A stretch of 64,000 nucleotides of DNA, taken from Streptomyces mirabilis (lineage in GTDB: Bacteria; Actinomycetota; Actinomycetes; Streptomycetales; Streptomycetaceae). The notes below the pieces were generated by a model. It worked only from the letters and a program-made list of their open reading frames with translations, ran no database searches and was not told where the DNA came from. Shown one piece after another: positions 48,282 through 56,946 of the stretch. Position 1 is the first letter of the stretch, and the number at the start of each line of letters is the position of its first letter. Location: the NCBI RefSeq assembly GCF_039503195.1, contig NZ_JBCJKP010000001.1:7502001-7566000 (forward strand). Direction: 5' to 3'. A program made the position numbers and the translations under genes.

Positions 48282-48764
48282 GTGGAGAAGCACGACGGGC
48301 GCGATACCGGGGAGGTCCGGTTCGATGACCCCTGGTACGACGCGCTCGCTTCCGGCTGGGGTGAGTTGGACAGCACGGGCGCACCCGCCGTGCCGTTCGC
48401 GCGCCCGGAGCACGAAGGTCGCACGGGCGGGACGGCCGACGTCTATCTGGAGGTGCAGCGCAGCGCCGCCTTCCAGGAAGTGCGCAGTCGGTACCGGAGG
48501 TTCGTGGTGCCGGGCGTCGCCGTGTTCTTCACCTGGTACGTGGGCTATGTGGTGACCGCGACGACGGCGCCCGGGTTCATGGCCCGGCCCGTCGCCGGCG
48601 CGGTGAACGTGGCGATGGTGGCGGGGCTCGGGCAGTTCCTCAGCACGTTTCTGTTCACGTGGGCGTACGCACGGCATGCGCGGCTGCGCAGGGACCGGGC
48701 CGCACTGGATCTGCGCTGGGACACCCAGGAGCTGACCCGGGGCGTCCGAGGTGGTGAGCGGTGA
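48282..48764 (+). CDS. DUF485 small membrane subunit
   Basis: 160 aa. The N-terminal half is acidic and soluble; the DUF485 part has two helices: RRFVVPGVAVFFTWYVGYVVTATTAPGFM and VNVAMVAGLGQFLSTFLFTWAYARHARL. Such proteins (YjcH in E. coli) are encoded upstream of acetate-type sodium symporters. GTG 48282 follows AGGAGA. Its end overlaps the symporter start by 4 bases. Confidence 0.9.
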   Translation: MEKHDGRDTGEVRFDDPWYDALASGWGELDSTGAPAVPFARPEHEGRTGGTADVYLEVQRSAAFQEVRSRYRRFVVPGVAVFFTWYVGYVVTATTAPGFMARPVAGAVNVAMVAGLGQFLSTFLFTWAYARHARLRRDRAALDLRWDTQELTRGVRGGER

Positions 48765-50353
48765 CCGGCAACCATCAGACACTGGCGTTGTTGCTGTTCA
48801 GCGCGTTCGTGGCGGTGACGCTGGGGATCACGACGTGGGTGAGTCGAAACAGACACGGGTCTGCCGAGGAGTTCTATGCCGGCGGGCGGTTGTTCTCGCC
48901 GATGGAGAATGGTTTTGCCATTTCGGGCGACTACATGTCGGCGGCGTCGTTCCTGGGGGTCACGGGGCTCATCTCGCTCTACGGCTACGACGGGCTGCTG
49001 TATGTCGTCGGGTTTCTCGTCGCTTGGCTGGTCGTCCTGTTCCTGGTCGCCGAACTGGTACGCAACTGCGGGCGGTTCACGCTCGCCGACGTCGTCGCGG
49101 CCCGGATGGACGAACGGCCGGTGCGGATCGCGGCGGGAACCTCTTCGGTGACCGTGTCCGTTCTGTATCTGGTGGCGCAGATGGTGGGGGCGGGCAGCCT
49201 GGTCGCGCTACTGCTGGGAGGTTCGAGCGAGGCGGCGCGGAACTGGACGGTGATCGGCGTCGGCGCGCTCATGGTGATCTATGTGTCGCTGGGAGGGATG
49301 CGGGCCACCACATGGATTCAGATCGTCAAGGCGGTCCTGTTGCTGAGCGGTTCCATCGCCTTGACCGTGCTCGTCCTGGTGCGGTTCCACGGGGACGTGA
49401 ATGAGTTGCTGCGTGCGGCGGCGGAGCGCAGTGGCCATGGTGACGCGTTTCTCGCGCCCGGGTTGAAGTACGGCGGGGACTGGACGGCGCGCTTCGACTT
49501 CATCAGTCTCGGCCTCGCGCTGGTGCTCGGCACGGCCGGGCTGCCGCACATCCTGTCGCGTTTCTACACCGTGCCCACGGCACGGGCAGCGCGGCGCTCG
49601 GTGGTCTGGTCGATCGGGCTCCTCGGGGGCTTCTATCTCATGACGATCGTGCTGGGCTTCGGCGCGGCGGCGATCGTCGGCCCAAAGGAGGTGCGGGGAG
49701 CGAACGCGGCGGGCAACACGGCGGTTCCGCTGCTGGCGCTCGATCTGGGCGGCGGCGCGAACTCCGCGGGAGGAACGGTTCTCTTTGCCGTCGTCGCGGC
49801 CATTGCCTTCGCAACGATCCTCGCGGTCGTCGCCGGGATCACCCTGGCGTCCTCGGCGTCCGTGGCGCACGACCTCTACGCCTCGATGCGCCGTCGGCAC
49901 GCGAAGCCCCGCAGCGAGGTCGCCGTGGCGCGTACGGCGGCGGTGGGTATCGGGGTGGTCGCGATCGCGCTCGGGCTCCTGGCCCGCGATCTGAACGTGG
50001 CCTTCCTGGTGGGCCTCGCCTTCGCGGTCGCCGCGTCCGCGAACCTGCCGGTGCTGTTGTACTCGCTGTTCTGGCGGAGTTTCACGACCCGCGGTGCCGT
50101 GTGGGCCGTATACGGCGGCCTGGTGCCCGCGCTGCTGCTCGTCCTGCTGTCGCCGGTGGTGACAGGGAGTCCCGATTCGCTGTTCCCGAGCGTGGACTTC
50201 CAGTACTTCCCGTTGCAGAACCCCGGCCTGGTGTCGATTCCGCTCGGCTTCCTGGCGGGCTGGCTGGGCACGGTCACGTCCGCGGAGCCGCCGGACGAGG
50301 CCAAGCACGCCGAGACCGAGGTGCGGTCGCTGACGGGTGCCGGCGCGGTCTGA
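48761..50353 (+). CDS. Sodium:solute symporter (ActP-like, monocarboxylate)
   Basis: 530-aa SSS-family transporter with about 13 helices: RNRHGSAEEFYAGGRLFSPMENGFAISGDYMSAASFLG is the family N-terminal signature, followed by GGMRATTWIQIVKAVLL and LGTAGLPHILSRFYTVPTARAARRSV. Acetate, pyruvate or a related short acid is the likely substrate. GTG 48761 overlaps the DUF485 gene. A G+C hairpin follows. The NarL-type pair upstream may control it, with carboxylate signalling systems also encoded downstream. Confidence 0.9.
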   Translation: MTGNHQTLALLLFSAFVAVTLGITTWVSRNRHGSAEEFYAGGRLFSPMENGFAISGDYMSAASFLGVTGLISLYGYDGLLYVVGFLVAWLVVLFLVAELVRNCGRFTLADVVAARMDERPVRIAAGTSSVTVSVLYLVAQMVGAGSLVALLLGGSSEAARNWTVIGVGALMVIYVSLGGMRATTWIQIVKAVLLLSGSIALTVLVLVRFHGDVNELLRAAAERSGHGDAFLAPGLKYGGDWTARFDFISLGLALVLGTAGLPHILSRFYTVPTARAARRSVVWSIGLLGGFYLMTIVLGFGAAAIVGPKEVRGANAAGNTAVPLLALDLGGGANSAGGTVLFAVVAAIAFATILAVVAGITLASSASVAHDLYASMRRRHAKPRSEVAVARTAAVGIGVVAIALGLLARDLNVAFLVGLAFAVAASANLPVLLYSLFWRSFTTRGAVWAVYGGLVPALLLVLLSPVVTGSPDSLFPSVDFQYFPLQNPGLVSIPLGFLAGWLGTVTSAEPPDEAKHAETEVRSLTGAGAV

Positions 50354-50374
50354 GGCGGCCCCAGCTGAGTGTCC

Positions 50375-50404
50375 GGGGGCGCCTCAAGCAGTGGGGGCGC
50401 CCCC
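50375..50404. terminator. Hairpin between convergent symporter and regulator genes
   Basis: GGGGGCGCC and GGCGCCCCC form a perfect 9-bp stem with a 12-nt loop; it could serve both strands. Confidence 0.65.
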
Positions 50405-50474
50405 AGTGACGTACGGCCCCACGACATGCGTCGAGCGCCGGGTCGATGCCATGGGCTCGGCGTACGGCGTGGGG

Positions 50475-51167
50475 CTAGGGCGCCACCCAGGCGTACCGGT
50501 GTTCCGGGCGGCCCGTGTCGCCGTACTTGAGCGAGAGGCGCAGCCGTCCCGCCTGTTCCAGGTGGCGCAGATAGCGCTGCGCGGTGGAGCGGCTGAGCCC
50601 GGTCTCGGCCGCGACCTCGTGGGCCGACAGCGGCTGGTTCGCGCGGTGGAGGACACCGCAGATCAGGTCCGTGGTGGGTTCCGAATGGCCGCTGGGCAGT
50701 CCCGGCGACGACGGGACGGGCGTGGTGCGCAAGGCGCTGAAGATCCGGTCGACCTGCTCCTGACCCGCCACGCCGCGCCCGCCGACCCGGTCGACGGTGC
50801 GCCGCAGGGCCGCGTACGAGTCGAGGCGGGTGCGCAGCGCGGCGAAGGTGAACGGCTTGACCAGATAGTGCAGGGCGCCCAGACGCATCGCGGCCTGCAC
50901 GGTCGTCACATCGCTGGCCGCGGTGATCATGATGACGTCGGTGCCGTGGCCGCGTTCGCGCATGCGGTGCACCAGTTCGAGGCCTGTCTGGTCGGGCAGA
51001 TAGTGGTCGAGCAGGACCAGGTCGACGGGCGCGCGCTCCACGGCGGCCAGGGCCTGGGCAGCGCTGTGCGCGCGGGCGGCCACCCGGAATCCGGGAACCT
51101 TCCCCACGTACTTCGCGTTGATCTCAGCGACGCGGAAGTCGTCGTCCACGACCAGGACGTCAATCAT
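50475..51167 (-). CDS. CitB/DcuR-type response regulator without adjacent kinase
   Basis: 230 aa. Receiver: MIDVLVVDDDFRVAEINAKYVGKVPGF, Asp in DLVLLDHYLPDQTGLELV, ITAASDVTTVQAAMRLGALHYLVKPFTF. C-terminal HTH: LSAHEVAAETGLSRSTAQRYLRHLEQAGRLRLSLKYGDTGRPEHRYAW. It is a clear paralogue of the 54345-55025 regulator, down to the last motif. ATG 51165-51167 has AAAGAGG. No kinase gene adjoins it; it is divergent from the ABC operon and may share the kinase at 55022 or an unlinked one. Confidence 0.9.
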   Translation of the reverse strand: MIDVLVVDDDFRVAEINAKYVGKVPGFRVAARAHSAAQALAAVERAPVDLVLLDHYLPDQTGLELVHRMRERGHGTDVIMITAASDVTTVQAAMRLGALHYLVKPFTFAALRTRLDSYAALRRTVDRVGGRGVAGQEQVDRIFSALRTTPVPSSPGLPSGHSEPTTDLICGVLHRANQPLSAHEVAAETGLSRSTAQRYLRHLEQAGRLRLSLKYGDTGRPEHRYAWVAP

Positions 51168-51220
51168 CGGGCCTCTTTCTCTCAAGGCCTGGCGAGCGTT
51201 AAGCCCGTGTTTCGGCTCCG

Positions 51221-51252
51221 CTGTTGTAGCGCGAGCAAAACGAGCACAACAG
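51221..51252. promoter_or_regulatory. Candidate operator between CitB-type regulator and ABC operon
   Basis: CTGTTGT (51221-51227) and ACAACAG (51246-51252) are perfect 7-bp inverted arms, 18 bases apart; CGAGCA is directly repeated between them. It lies mid-way in the divergent promoter region. Confidence 0.5.
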
Positions 51253-51328
51253 ACTCTTGCAAGCATAAGAAGGCCTTGCGCCCAGAAGACTGATGCTGTG
51301 GCCCGCGCCACATCTACGGTCCCGGGCC

Positions 51329-52144
51329 ATGAGCGCAGACACCAGCCCCGCCATTGAGCTGCGGGGCGCGAGCAAGATCTTCAAGACCCCGTCAGGGGGT
51401 CTGCACACGGCGGTCAGGGAACTGGATCTGACCATCGGTCGTGGCGAGTTCGTGGCCGTCGTCGGTCCCACCGGCTGTGGGAAGTCCACGACCTTGACCC
51501 TGGTGAGCGGTCTGGAGGAGCCCACTGAGGGCGAGGTCCTGGTGGCCGGTGAGCCGGTCGCGGGCGTCGGCGACAAGGTCGGCTTCGTCTTCCAGCAGGA
51601 CGCCACCTTCCCCTGGCGGACGGTCCTGTCCAATGTCATGGCGGGCCCGCGTTTTCGCGGTGTTCCGAAGACGGAGGCCAAGCAGCGGGCCCGCGAATGG
51701 CTGGCCAGGGTCGGGTTGTCGGCCTTCGAGGACCGTTATCCCCACCAGCTCTCCGGCGGTCAGCGCAAGCGCGTCGCCCTCGCCGCGACCTTCGTCAACG
51801 ACCCCGAGATCCTGCTGATGGACGAGCCGTTCTCGGCGCTCGACGTGCAGACCAGGGCCCTGATGTCGGACGAGCTGCTGGAGCTGTGGGAGGGCACGGG
51901 CGCCTCGGTCGTCTTCGTCACCCACGACCTGGAGGAGTCCATCGCGCTCGCCGACAAGGTCGTCGTGATGACGGCGGGCCCCGCCACCGTGAAGCAGGTC
52001 TTCGACATCGATCTGCCGAGGCCGCGCAAGGTCGAATCGGTGCGCCTGGAGCCGCGGTTCATCGAGATCTACCGTGAGATCTGGGAGTCCCTCGGTGAAG
52101 AGGTCCGCATCACCCGAGAGAGGGGCGCCGCGAATGTCGCCTGA
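51329..52144 (+). CDS. NitT/TauT-type ABC transporter ATP-binding protein
   Basis: 271-aa ATPase. Walker A VVGPTGCGKSTTLTLV, Q-loop GFVFQQDATFPWRTV (the FPW of this subfamily), signature HQLSGGQRKRVALA, Walker B ILLMDEPFSALD, H-loop VVFVTHDLEESIALADKVVVM. ATG 51329 is preferred on family grounds; ATG 51293 in the same frame has a somewhat better upstream purine run. Its end overlaps the permease gene by 11 bases. Energises import of a small anion or nitrogen/sulfur compound; substrate unknown. Confidence 0.93.
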   Translation: MSADTSPAIELRGASKIFKTPSGGLHTAVRELDLTIGRGEFVAVVGPTGCGKSTTLTLVSGLEEPTEGEVLVAGEPVAGVGDKVGFVFQQDATFPWRTVLSNVMAGPRFRGVPKTEAKQRAREWLARVGLSAFEDRYPHQLSGGQRKRVALAATFVNDPEILLMDEPFSALDVQTRALMSDELLELWEGTGASVVFVTHDLEESIALADKVVVMTAGPATVKQVFDIDLPRPRKVESVRLEPRFIEIYREIWESLGEEVRITRERGAANVA

Positions 52145-53009
52145 CGTCATGCCCGAGACCGTCGTCGCGGCGACCGCCACCGAGCCCGCCAGGCCGGGAC
52201 GCGCCCACTCCCGTGCTCGTGCCGCCCGCAGACGCAGGATGATCGTCGCCGCCGCCCGTGCGGTGCTCCTGGTCGCCGTGCTCGGCCTGTGGGAGGTGTT
52301 CGCACGCGCCAAGATCATCGACCCGTTCAACTTCTCGATGCCGTCGAAGATCTGGGACCAGGTCTACACCTGGGTGACCCACGGGACGGCGCTCGGCTCA
52401 CTCGGCGAGCAGGTCTGGTACACGCTCCAAGAGGCACTGCTCGGCTGGGTCATCGGAGTCGTGGCCGGTGTGGTCTTCGGTATCGCGCTGGGCCGCATCG
52501 CCTTCCTCGCCGATGTCCTTGGTCCATACATCAAGGTGCTCAACTCCGTACCCAGGATCGTCCTCGCGCCGATCTTCGTGATCTGGTTCGGGCTCGGGCC
52601 GGCCTCCAAGGTCGCCTCGGCCGTGGTCCTGGTCTTCTTCCCGGTCTTCTTCAACGCGTTCCAGGGTGCCCGCGAGGTCGACCGCAACCTCGTCGCCAAC
52701 GCCCGGATCCTGGGGGCGAGCGACCGCCGGGTGACCCTTCAGGTCGTCATCCCCTCCGCCACCTCGTGGATCTTCACCAGCCTCCACGTCAGCTTCGGCT
52801 TCGCCCTCATCGGTGCGATCGTCGGCGAGTACATCGGCGCCACCAAGGGCATCGGCCTGCTCGTCGCCCAGTCCCAGGGCACCTTCAACGCGGCCGGTGT
52901 GTACGCCGCGATGGTCATCCTCGCCGTCGTCGCCCTGCTGGCCGAAGGGCTGCTCACCTTCGCCGAGCGCCGCATCTTCCGCTGGAAGCCGTCGGACTCC
53001 GAGAGCTGA
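52134..53009 (+). CDS. NitT/TauT-type ABC transporter permease
   Basis: 291 aa, about six helices. BPD_transp_1 EAA loop region: FNAFQGAREVDRNLVANARILGASDRRVTLQVVIPSATSWIFTSL. Preceded by VLNSVPRIVLAPIFVIWFGLGPASKVASAVVLVFFPVFF. ATG 52134 lies inside the ATPase gene end. Together with its neighbours it forms a complete importer. Confidence 0.93.
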   Translation: MSPDVMPETVVAATATEPARPGRAHSRARAARRRRMIVAAARAVLLVAVLGLWEVFARAKIIDPFNFSMPSKIWDQVYTWVTHGTALGSLGEQVWYTLQEALLGWVIGVVAGVVFGIALGRIAFLADVLGPYIKVLNSVPRIVLAPIFVIWFGLGPASKVASAVVLVFFPVFFNAFQGAREVDRNLVANARILGASDRRVTLQVVIPSATSWIFTSLHVSFGFALIGAIVGEYIGATKGIGLLVAQSQGTFNAAGVYAAMVILAVVALLAEGLLTFAERRIFRWKPSDSES

Positions 53010-53138
53010 TCGGCGGACAGCACCCGCCCAGGGTGCCCGACTTCCTCTCAACGCTCTCCAGGGTGCTCCCTTTCCGCTCAACGCTTCCCAGGACACCCCT
53101 TTTTCCCGCACTGCCCTCTCACAAGGACGTGACCCATC

Positions 53139-54203
53139 ATGCGCAAGACCGCCAGATACTCCGCGCTGGCAGCCGCCGGTCTGCTCGCCCTCTCCTCGCT
53201 CACCGCCTGCGCCAACGACGCGGCCTCCACCACCGCCGACTCCGGCAGCAACGGGGGCGGCGGCAAGGGGGAGCACGTCAAGATCATGGTCGGCGGCCTG
53301 GACAAGGTCATCTACATGCCGGCGATGCTCACGCAGCGGCTCGGCTACTTCAACGACGAGGGTTTGGATGTCGAACTCCTGAGTGAGCCGGCCGGTGTGC
53401 AGGCGGAGACCGCCCTCGTGTCCGGACAGGTCCAGGGAGCCGTCGGCTTCTACGACCACACTCTCGACCTGCAGACCAAGGGCAAGGCCGTGGAGTCCGT
53501 CGTGCAGTTCTCGCACGCGCCCGGTGAGGTGGAGATCGTCTCCAACAAGCGAGCGGACGACATCACCTCGCCCAAGGACTTCAAGGGCAAGAAGCTCGGC
53601 GTCACCGGGCTCGGTTCCTCCACCGACTTCCTCACCAAGTACCTCGCGGTCAAGAACGGTGTGAAGGTCAGCGAGTTCGCGCCGGTCGCCGTCGGCGCGG
53701 GTCCGACCTTCGTCTCGGCGCTCCAGAAGGGGGCCATCGACGGCGGCATGACGACGGACCCGACCGTCGCCACGGTCCTGCAGAAGGGCCTCGGCAAGGT
53801 GCTCATCGACATGCGTACGCCGAGTGGTTCGCAGCAGGCGCTCGGCGGACCGTATCCCTCCTCCAGCCTCTACATGCAGACGGACTGGGTGAACGGCCAC
53901 AAGGAGACGGTCCAGAAGCTGGCCAACGCCTTCGTGAAGACCCTCAAGTGGATGTCCACGCACAGCGCCTCCGAGATCGCCGCCAAGATGCCCGCCGACT
54001 ACTCACAGGGCAACAAGACGCTCTACGCGACCGCCATCCAGAGCACGCTGCCGATGTTCACCAAGGACGGCGTGATGCCCGTGGACGGCCCCGCGACTGT
54101 AGAGAAGGTGCTCAAGGCGTTCAACCCCAACATCAAGAACGCCAAGGTGGACCTGAGCAAGACGTACACCACGGAGTTCGTGAAGAAGGCCGTCACCGGC
54201 TGA
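53139..54203 (+). CDS. NMT1/SsuA-type substrate-binding lipoprotein
   Basis: 354 aa. Lipoprotein signal MRKTARYSALAAAGLLALSSLTAC with lipobox LTAC, then a Gly/Ser-rich linker. Binding domain: VKIMVGGLDKVIYMPAMLTQRLGYFNDEGLDVELLSEPAGVQAETALVSGQVQGAVGFYDHTLDLQTKGK, KDFKGKKLGVTGLGSSTDFLTKYLA. Typical of periplasmic binding proteins for alkanesulfonates, nitrate or pyrimidine precursors. AAGGACG precedes ATG 53139. Third gene of the operon. Confidence 0.92.
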   Translation: MRKTARYSALAAAGLLALSSLTACANDAASTTADSGSNGGGGKGEHVKIMVGGLDKVIYMPAMLTQRLGYFNDEGLDVELLSEPAGVQAETALVSGQVQGAVGFYDHTLDLQTKGKAVESVVQFSHAPGEVEIVSNKRADDITSPKDFKGKKLGVTGLGSSTDFLTKYLAVKNGVKVSEFAPVAVGAGPTFVSALQKGAIDGGMTTDPTVATVLQKGLGKVLIDMRTPSGSQQALGGPYPSSSLYMQTDWVNGHKETVQKLANAFVKTLKWMSTHSASEIAAKMPADYSQGNKTLYATAIQSTLPMFTKDGVMPVDGPATVEKVLKAFNPNIKNAKVDLSKTYTTEFVKKAVTG

Positions 54204-54344
54204 GGAAGAAGGCCACCAAGGTCACCGAGGCCACCACCGGCGGAGAAATGACGGCCGCCACTGGTCCAGGTCAGAGCGGGGCGCGGCCTCTTCCCCCCGC
54301 CCCGTGGCCCCGCCTTCGGGATCTTCCCCTCTTCGGCCGTGCCC

Positions 54345-55025
54345 TCAGGCGCGGGTCGCCCAGACGTAGCGATGCTCCGGGCGGCCCGCGTCGCCGTATT
54401 TGAGGGTCAGCCTGGCCCGTCCCGTGCGCTCCAGGAGCTTCAGATAGCGCTGGGCGGTCTGTCGGCTCAGTCCGGTCTCCTCGGCGATCTCCTGGGCGGA
54501 CAGCGGCCCCTCGGCGGTCACCAGGGCCCGCCGGACGAGCTCTGCGGTCGTGGGGGAGTGCCCTTTGGGCAGGTCCGGCTCCACACTCGCCGACAGGGCG
54601 CCGAAAATCCGGTCCACCTGCGACTGTTCGGCCTCGCCGCCGCCGTCGAGCGTGCGGCGCAGACCCGCGTACGCCTCCAGCTTGGCGCGCAGGCCCGCGA
54701 AGGCGAACGGTTTGACCAGGTACTGCAGGGCGCCCTGCCGCATGGCCGCCTGGACGGTCGAGATGTCGCGGGCCGCGGTCACCATGATGACGTCGGTCTG
54801 GTGGCCGCGTCGGCGCATCTCCTGGACGACCGCGAGGCCCGTCTCGTCGGGCAGGTAGTGGTCCATCAGGACCAGGTCCAGGTGGGGCAGCGTCTCTATC
54901 CCGTGCAGCGCCTCGGCGGCGCTGTGCGCCTCGCCGGCGACACGGAAGCCGGGCACCTTGTCGACGTACGCGGCGTTGACCCGCGCGACCCGCGTGTCGT
55001 CGTCCACGACCAGAACCTCGATCAT
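54345..55025 (-). CDS. CitB/DcuR-type response regulator
   Basis: 226 aa. Receiver MIEVLVVDDDTRVARVNAAYVDKVPGFRVAGEAHSAAEAL, Asp in DLVLMDHYLPDETGLAV, TAARDISTVQAAMRQGALQYLVKPFAF. C-terminal HTH LSAQEIAEETGLSRQTAQRYLKLLERTGRARLTLKYGDAGRPEHRYVWATRA. Its ATG overlaps the kinase stop (ATGA), giving a coupled pair. Paralogue of the 50475-51167 regulator on the other side of the ABC operon. Confidence 0.93.
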   Translation of the reverse strand: MIEVLVVDDDTRVARVNAAYVDKVPGFRVAGEAHSAAEALHGIETLPHLDLVLMDHYLPDETGLAVVQEMRRRGHQTDVIMVTAARDISTVQAAMRQGALQYLVKPFAFAGLRAKLEAYAGLRRTLDGGGEAEQSQVDRIFGALSASVEPDLPKGHSPTTAELVRRALVTAEGPLSAQEIAEETGLSRQTAQRYLKLLERTGRARLTLKYGDAGRPEHRYVWATRA

Positions 55026-56827
55026 CGCGACTCCTCCTCGGCGACGGTGGCGCCGGTGGTGTTCTGGGACAACGTCTCCGACTGTCGTACGAGTTCCGGT
55101 GCGGGCCCGCGGCCGGGCTCGCCCTCCGGGCCCGGCATGAGACCTTCCGCCGGCACGGGGCCTTCCGTCGGTACCAGACCCTCCGCCGGCTCCAGGCTGT
55201 CCGCCGGCCCGAGACCGGCCTCCGTGAGCGCTTCCGGCAGTACGACCGTGAACTCCGCGCCCCCGCCGTCGGCCTCCGCCGCCTTCGCGCTGCCTCCTTG
55301 CCGCTCGGCGAGCCGACGCACCAGGGAGAGCCCGAGTCCGCGTTTGCCGTGCGCGGGTGGCTTCTTCGTGGACCACCCGTCCGTGAAGATCAGCTCCCGC
55401 CGCTCCGCCGGAATTCCGGGCCCGGTGTCCCGTACGCGCAGCACGGCCGTGCGTCCCTCGGCGTGCAATTCGACCTCCACGCGCGCGTGCGGGGTGCCCG
55501 CGACGGCGTCGAGTGCGTTGTCGACCAGGTTGCCCACGACGGTGACCAGCCCCCGCGGATCGACCAGCCGGTCGGGCAGCAGGGTCCCGTCCGCGACCCA
55601 GAGAGCGACCCCGCGCTCGGCCGCCACCGTGGCCTTGCCGACCAGCAGGGCGGCCAGGAGCGGATCGTGGATCTTCTCGGTGACCTGTTCCGCGGTGACC
55701 CTGTGGTCGCCGACCACCTCGCCGACGAACTCCACGGCGTCGTCGTACATCTCCAGCTCCAGCAGCCCCAGGACCGTGTGCATCCGGTTGGCGTGCTCGT
55801 GGTCCTGCGCGCGCAGGGCGTCGATCAGACCGTGGGTCGAGTCGAGTTCACGGCCCAGCTGCTCCAGTTCCGTGCGGTCGCGCAGGGTGGCCACGGCGCC
55901 GCCGTCGTCGGTCGGCATGCGGTTGGCGACCAGGACGCGCTGACCGCGCACCGTCAACAGATCCGTGCCGGTGACCCGTCCGGCCAGCACATCGGTGGTG
56001 CGGCCCGGCCCGAGCACGTCGTCGAGCGGCTGCCCGATGGCCTCCGCGTCGAGCCCGAGCAGGCGCAGCGCCTCGTCGTTGAGGAGCCGTACGCGGCCGA
56101 CACGGTCCAGGGCGATGACGCCCTCCCGAATGCCGTGCAGCATCGCCTCGCGCTCCGCGAGCAACGCCGAGATGTCGGAGAAAGCCAGGTCACGGGTCTG
56201 CCGCTGAACCCGACGCGAGAGCAGGTACGCGGCGAACGCGCCGACGGCCAGGGCCCCGCCCGCGTACGCGAGGAGTCCCGGGATCGAGTGGATCAGCCGG
56301 GCGCGCACACTGTCGTACTCGATGCCCACCGAGACCGCGCCGATGATGTGCCCGTCGGCGTCGCGCAGCGGTACCTTGCCGCGGGCCGAGCGCCCCAGCG
56401 TGCCGCTGTCGATCTCCATGACGTCCTCGCCGGCCAGGGCCTTCTTGGGGGAGGTCGAGACGACCCTGCCGATCTGCGAGGTGTCCTTGTGCGACCAGCG
56501 CACCCAGTGCGTGTTCATCACCACGACGTACTCGGCCTTGCTGGCCTTGCGGATCCGTTCCGCGGCGACCTGCACGGGGCCGTTCACGGACGGCAGGGTC
56601 GTCTGCAGGTCCCTGGCGATCTGGGGCTGGGCCGCCGTGGTCTGCGCGATCGCGAGTGCTCGGTGCATGGCCTCGTTGTCGAGCTGGGCGCTGAGCGGGG
56701 CGAGGAACAGCCCCGTCGCGAGTACGGCGACCCCGGCGGCTATCGCCACCTGCATCAGCAGCACCTGAGAGAACGCCCGCCGCGGCAGACCGAGGCGCAG
56801 TCGTCGTGCGGGGGGAGTGGGGGTCAT
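55022..56827 (-). CDS. CitA/DcuS-type sensor histidine kinase
   Basis: 601 aa. Helix 1 (about 19-41), an extracytoplasmic sensor domain with SKAEYVVVMNTHWVRWSHKDTSQIGR and VPLRDADGHIIGAVSVGI (single-Cache type, known for di- and tricarboxylates), helix 2 (~178-198), a PAS domain (AMLHGIREGVIALDRVGRVRLLNDEALRLLG), SPOB-type phospho-His in AQDHEHANRMHTVLGLLEL, HATPase NLVDNALDAVAG, RDTGPGIP, GKRGLGLSLVRRL. A ~60-residue Pro/Glu tail with PAEGLVPTEG-like repeats follows. ATG 56825-56827 chosen; a Met two codons upstream is equally possible. Confidence 0.92.
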   Translation of the reverse strand: MTPTPPARRLRLGLPRRAFSQVLLMQVAIAAGVAVLATGLFLAPLSAQLDNEAMHRALAIAQTTAAQPQIARDLQTTLPSVNGPVQVAAERIRKASKAEYVVVMNTHWVRWSHKDTSQIGRVVSTSPKKALAGEDVMEIDSGTLGRSARGKVPLRDADGHIIGAVSVGIEYDSVRARLIHSIPGLLAYAGGALAVGAFAAYLLSRRVQRQTRDLAFSDISALLAEREAMLHGIREGVIALDRVGRVRLLNDEALRLLGLDAEAIGQPLDDVLGPGRTTDVLAGRVTGTDLLTVRGQRVLVANRMPTDDGGAVATLRDRTELEQLGRELDSTHGLIDALRAQDHEHANRMHTVLGLLELEMYDDAVEFVGEVVGDHRVTAEQVTEKIHDPLLAALLVGKATVAAERGVALWVADGTLLPDRLVDPRGLVTVVGNLVDNALDAVAGTPHARVEVELHAEGRTAVLRVRDTGPGIPAERRELIFTDGWSTKKPPAHGKRGLGLSLVRRLAERQGGSAKAAEADGGGAEFTVVLPEALTEAGLGPADSLEPAEGLVPTEGPVPAEGLMPGPEGEPGRGPAPELVRQSETLSQNTTGATVAEEESR

Positions 56828-56946
56828 ACCCATGACGGTACGGGGGAGCGCGCGCCGGTCCGAAGGGAGTGTGGCGTGGATCTCTCGAGTGGCGCGTGGG
56901 GAAGCTGTGGTCGGCGGGTAGGGGCCGGCCTGCTCAGGACTCCTGG

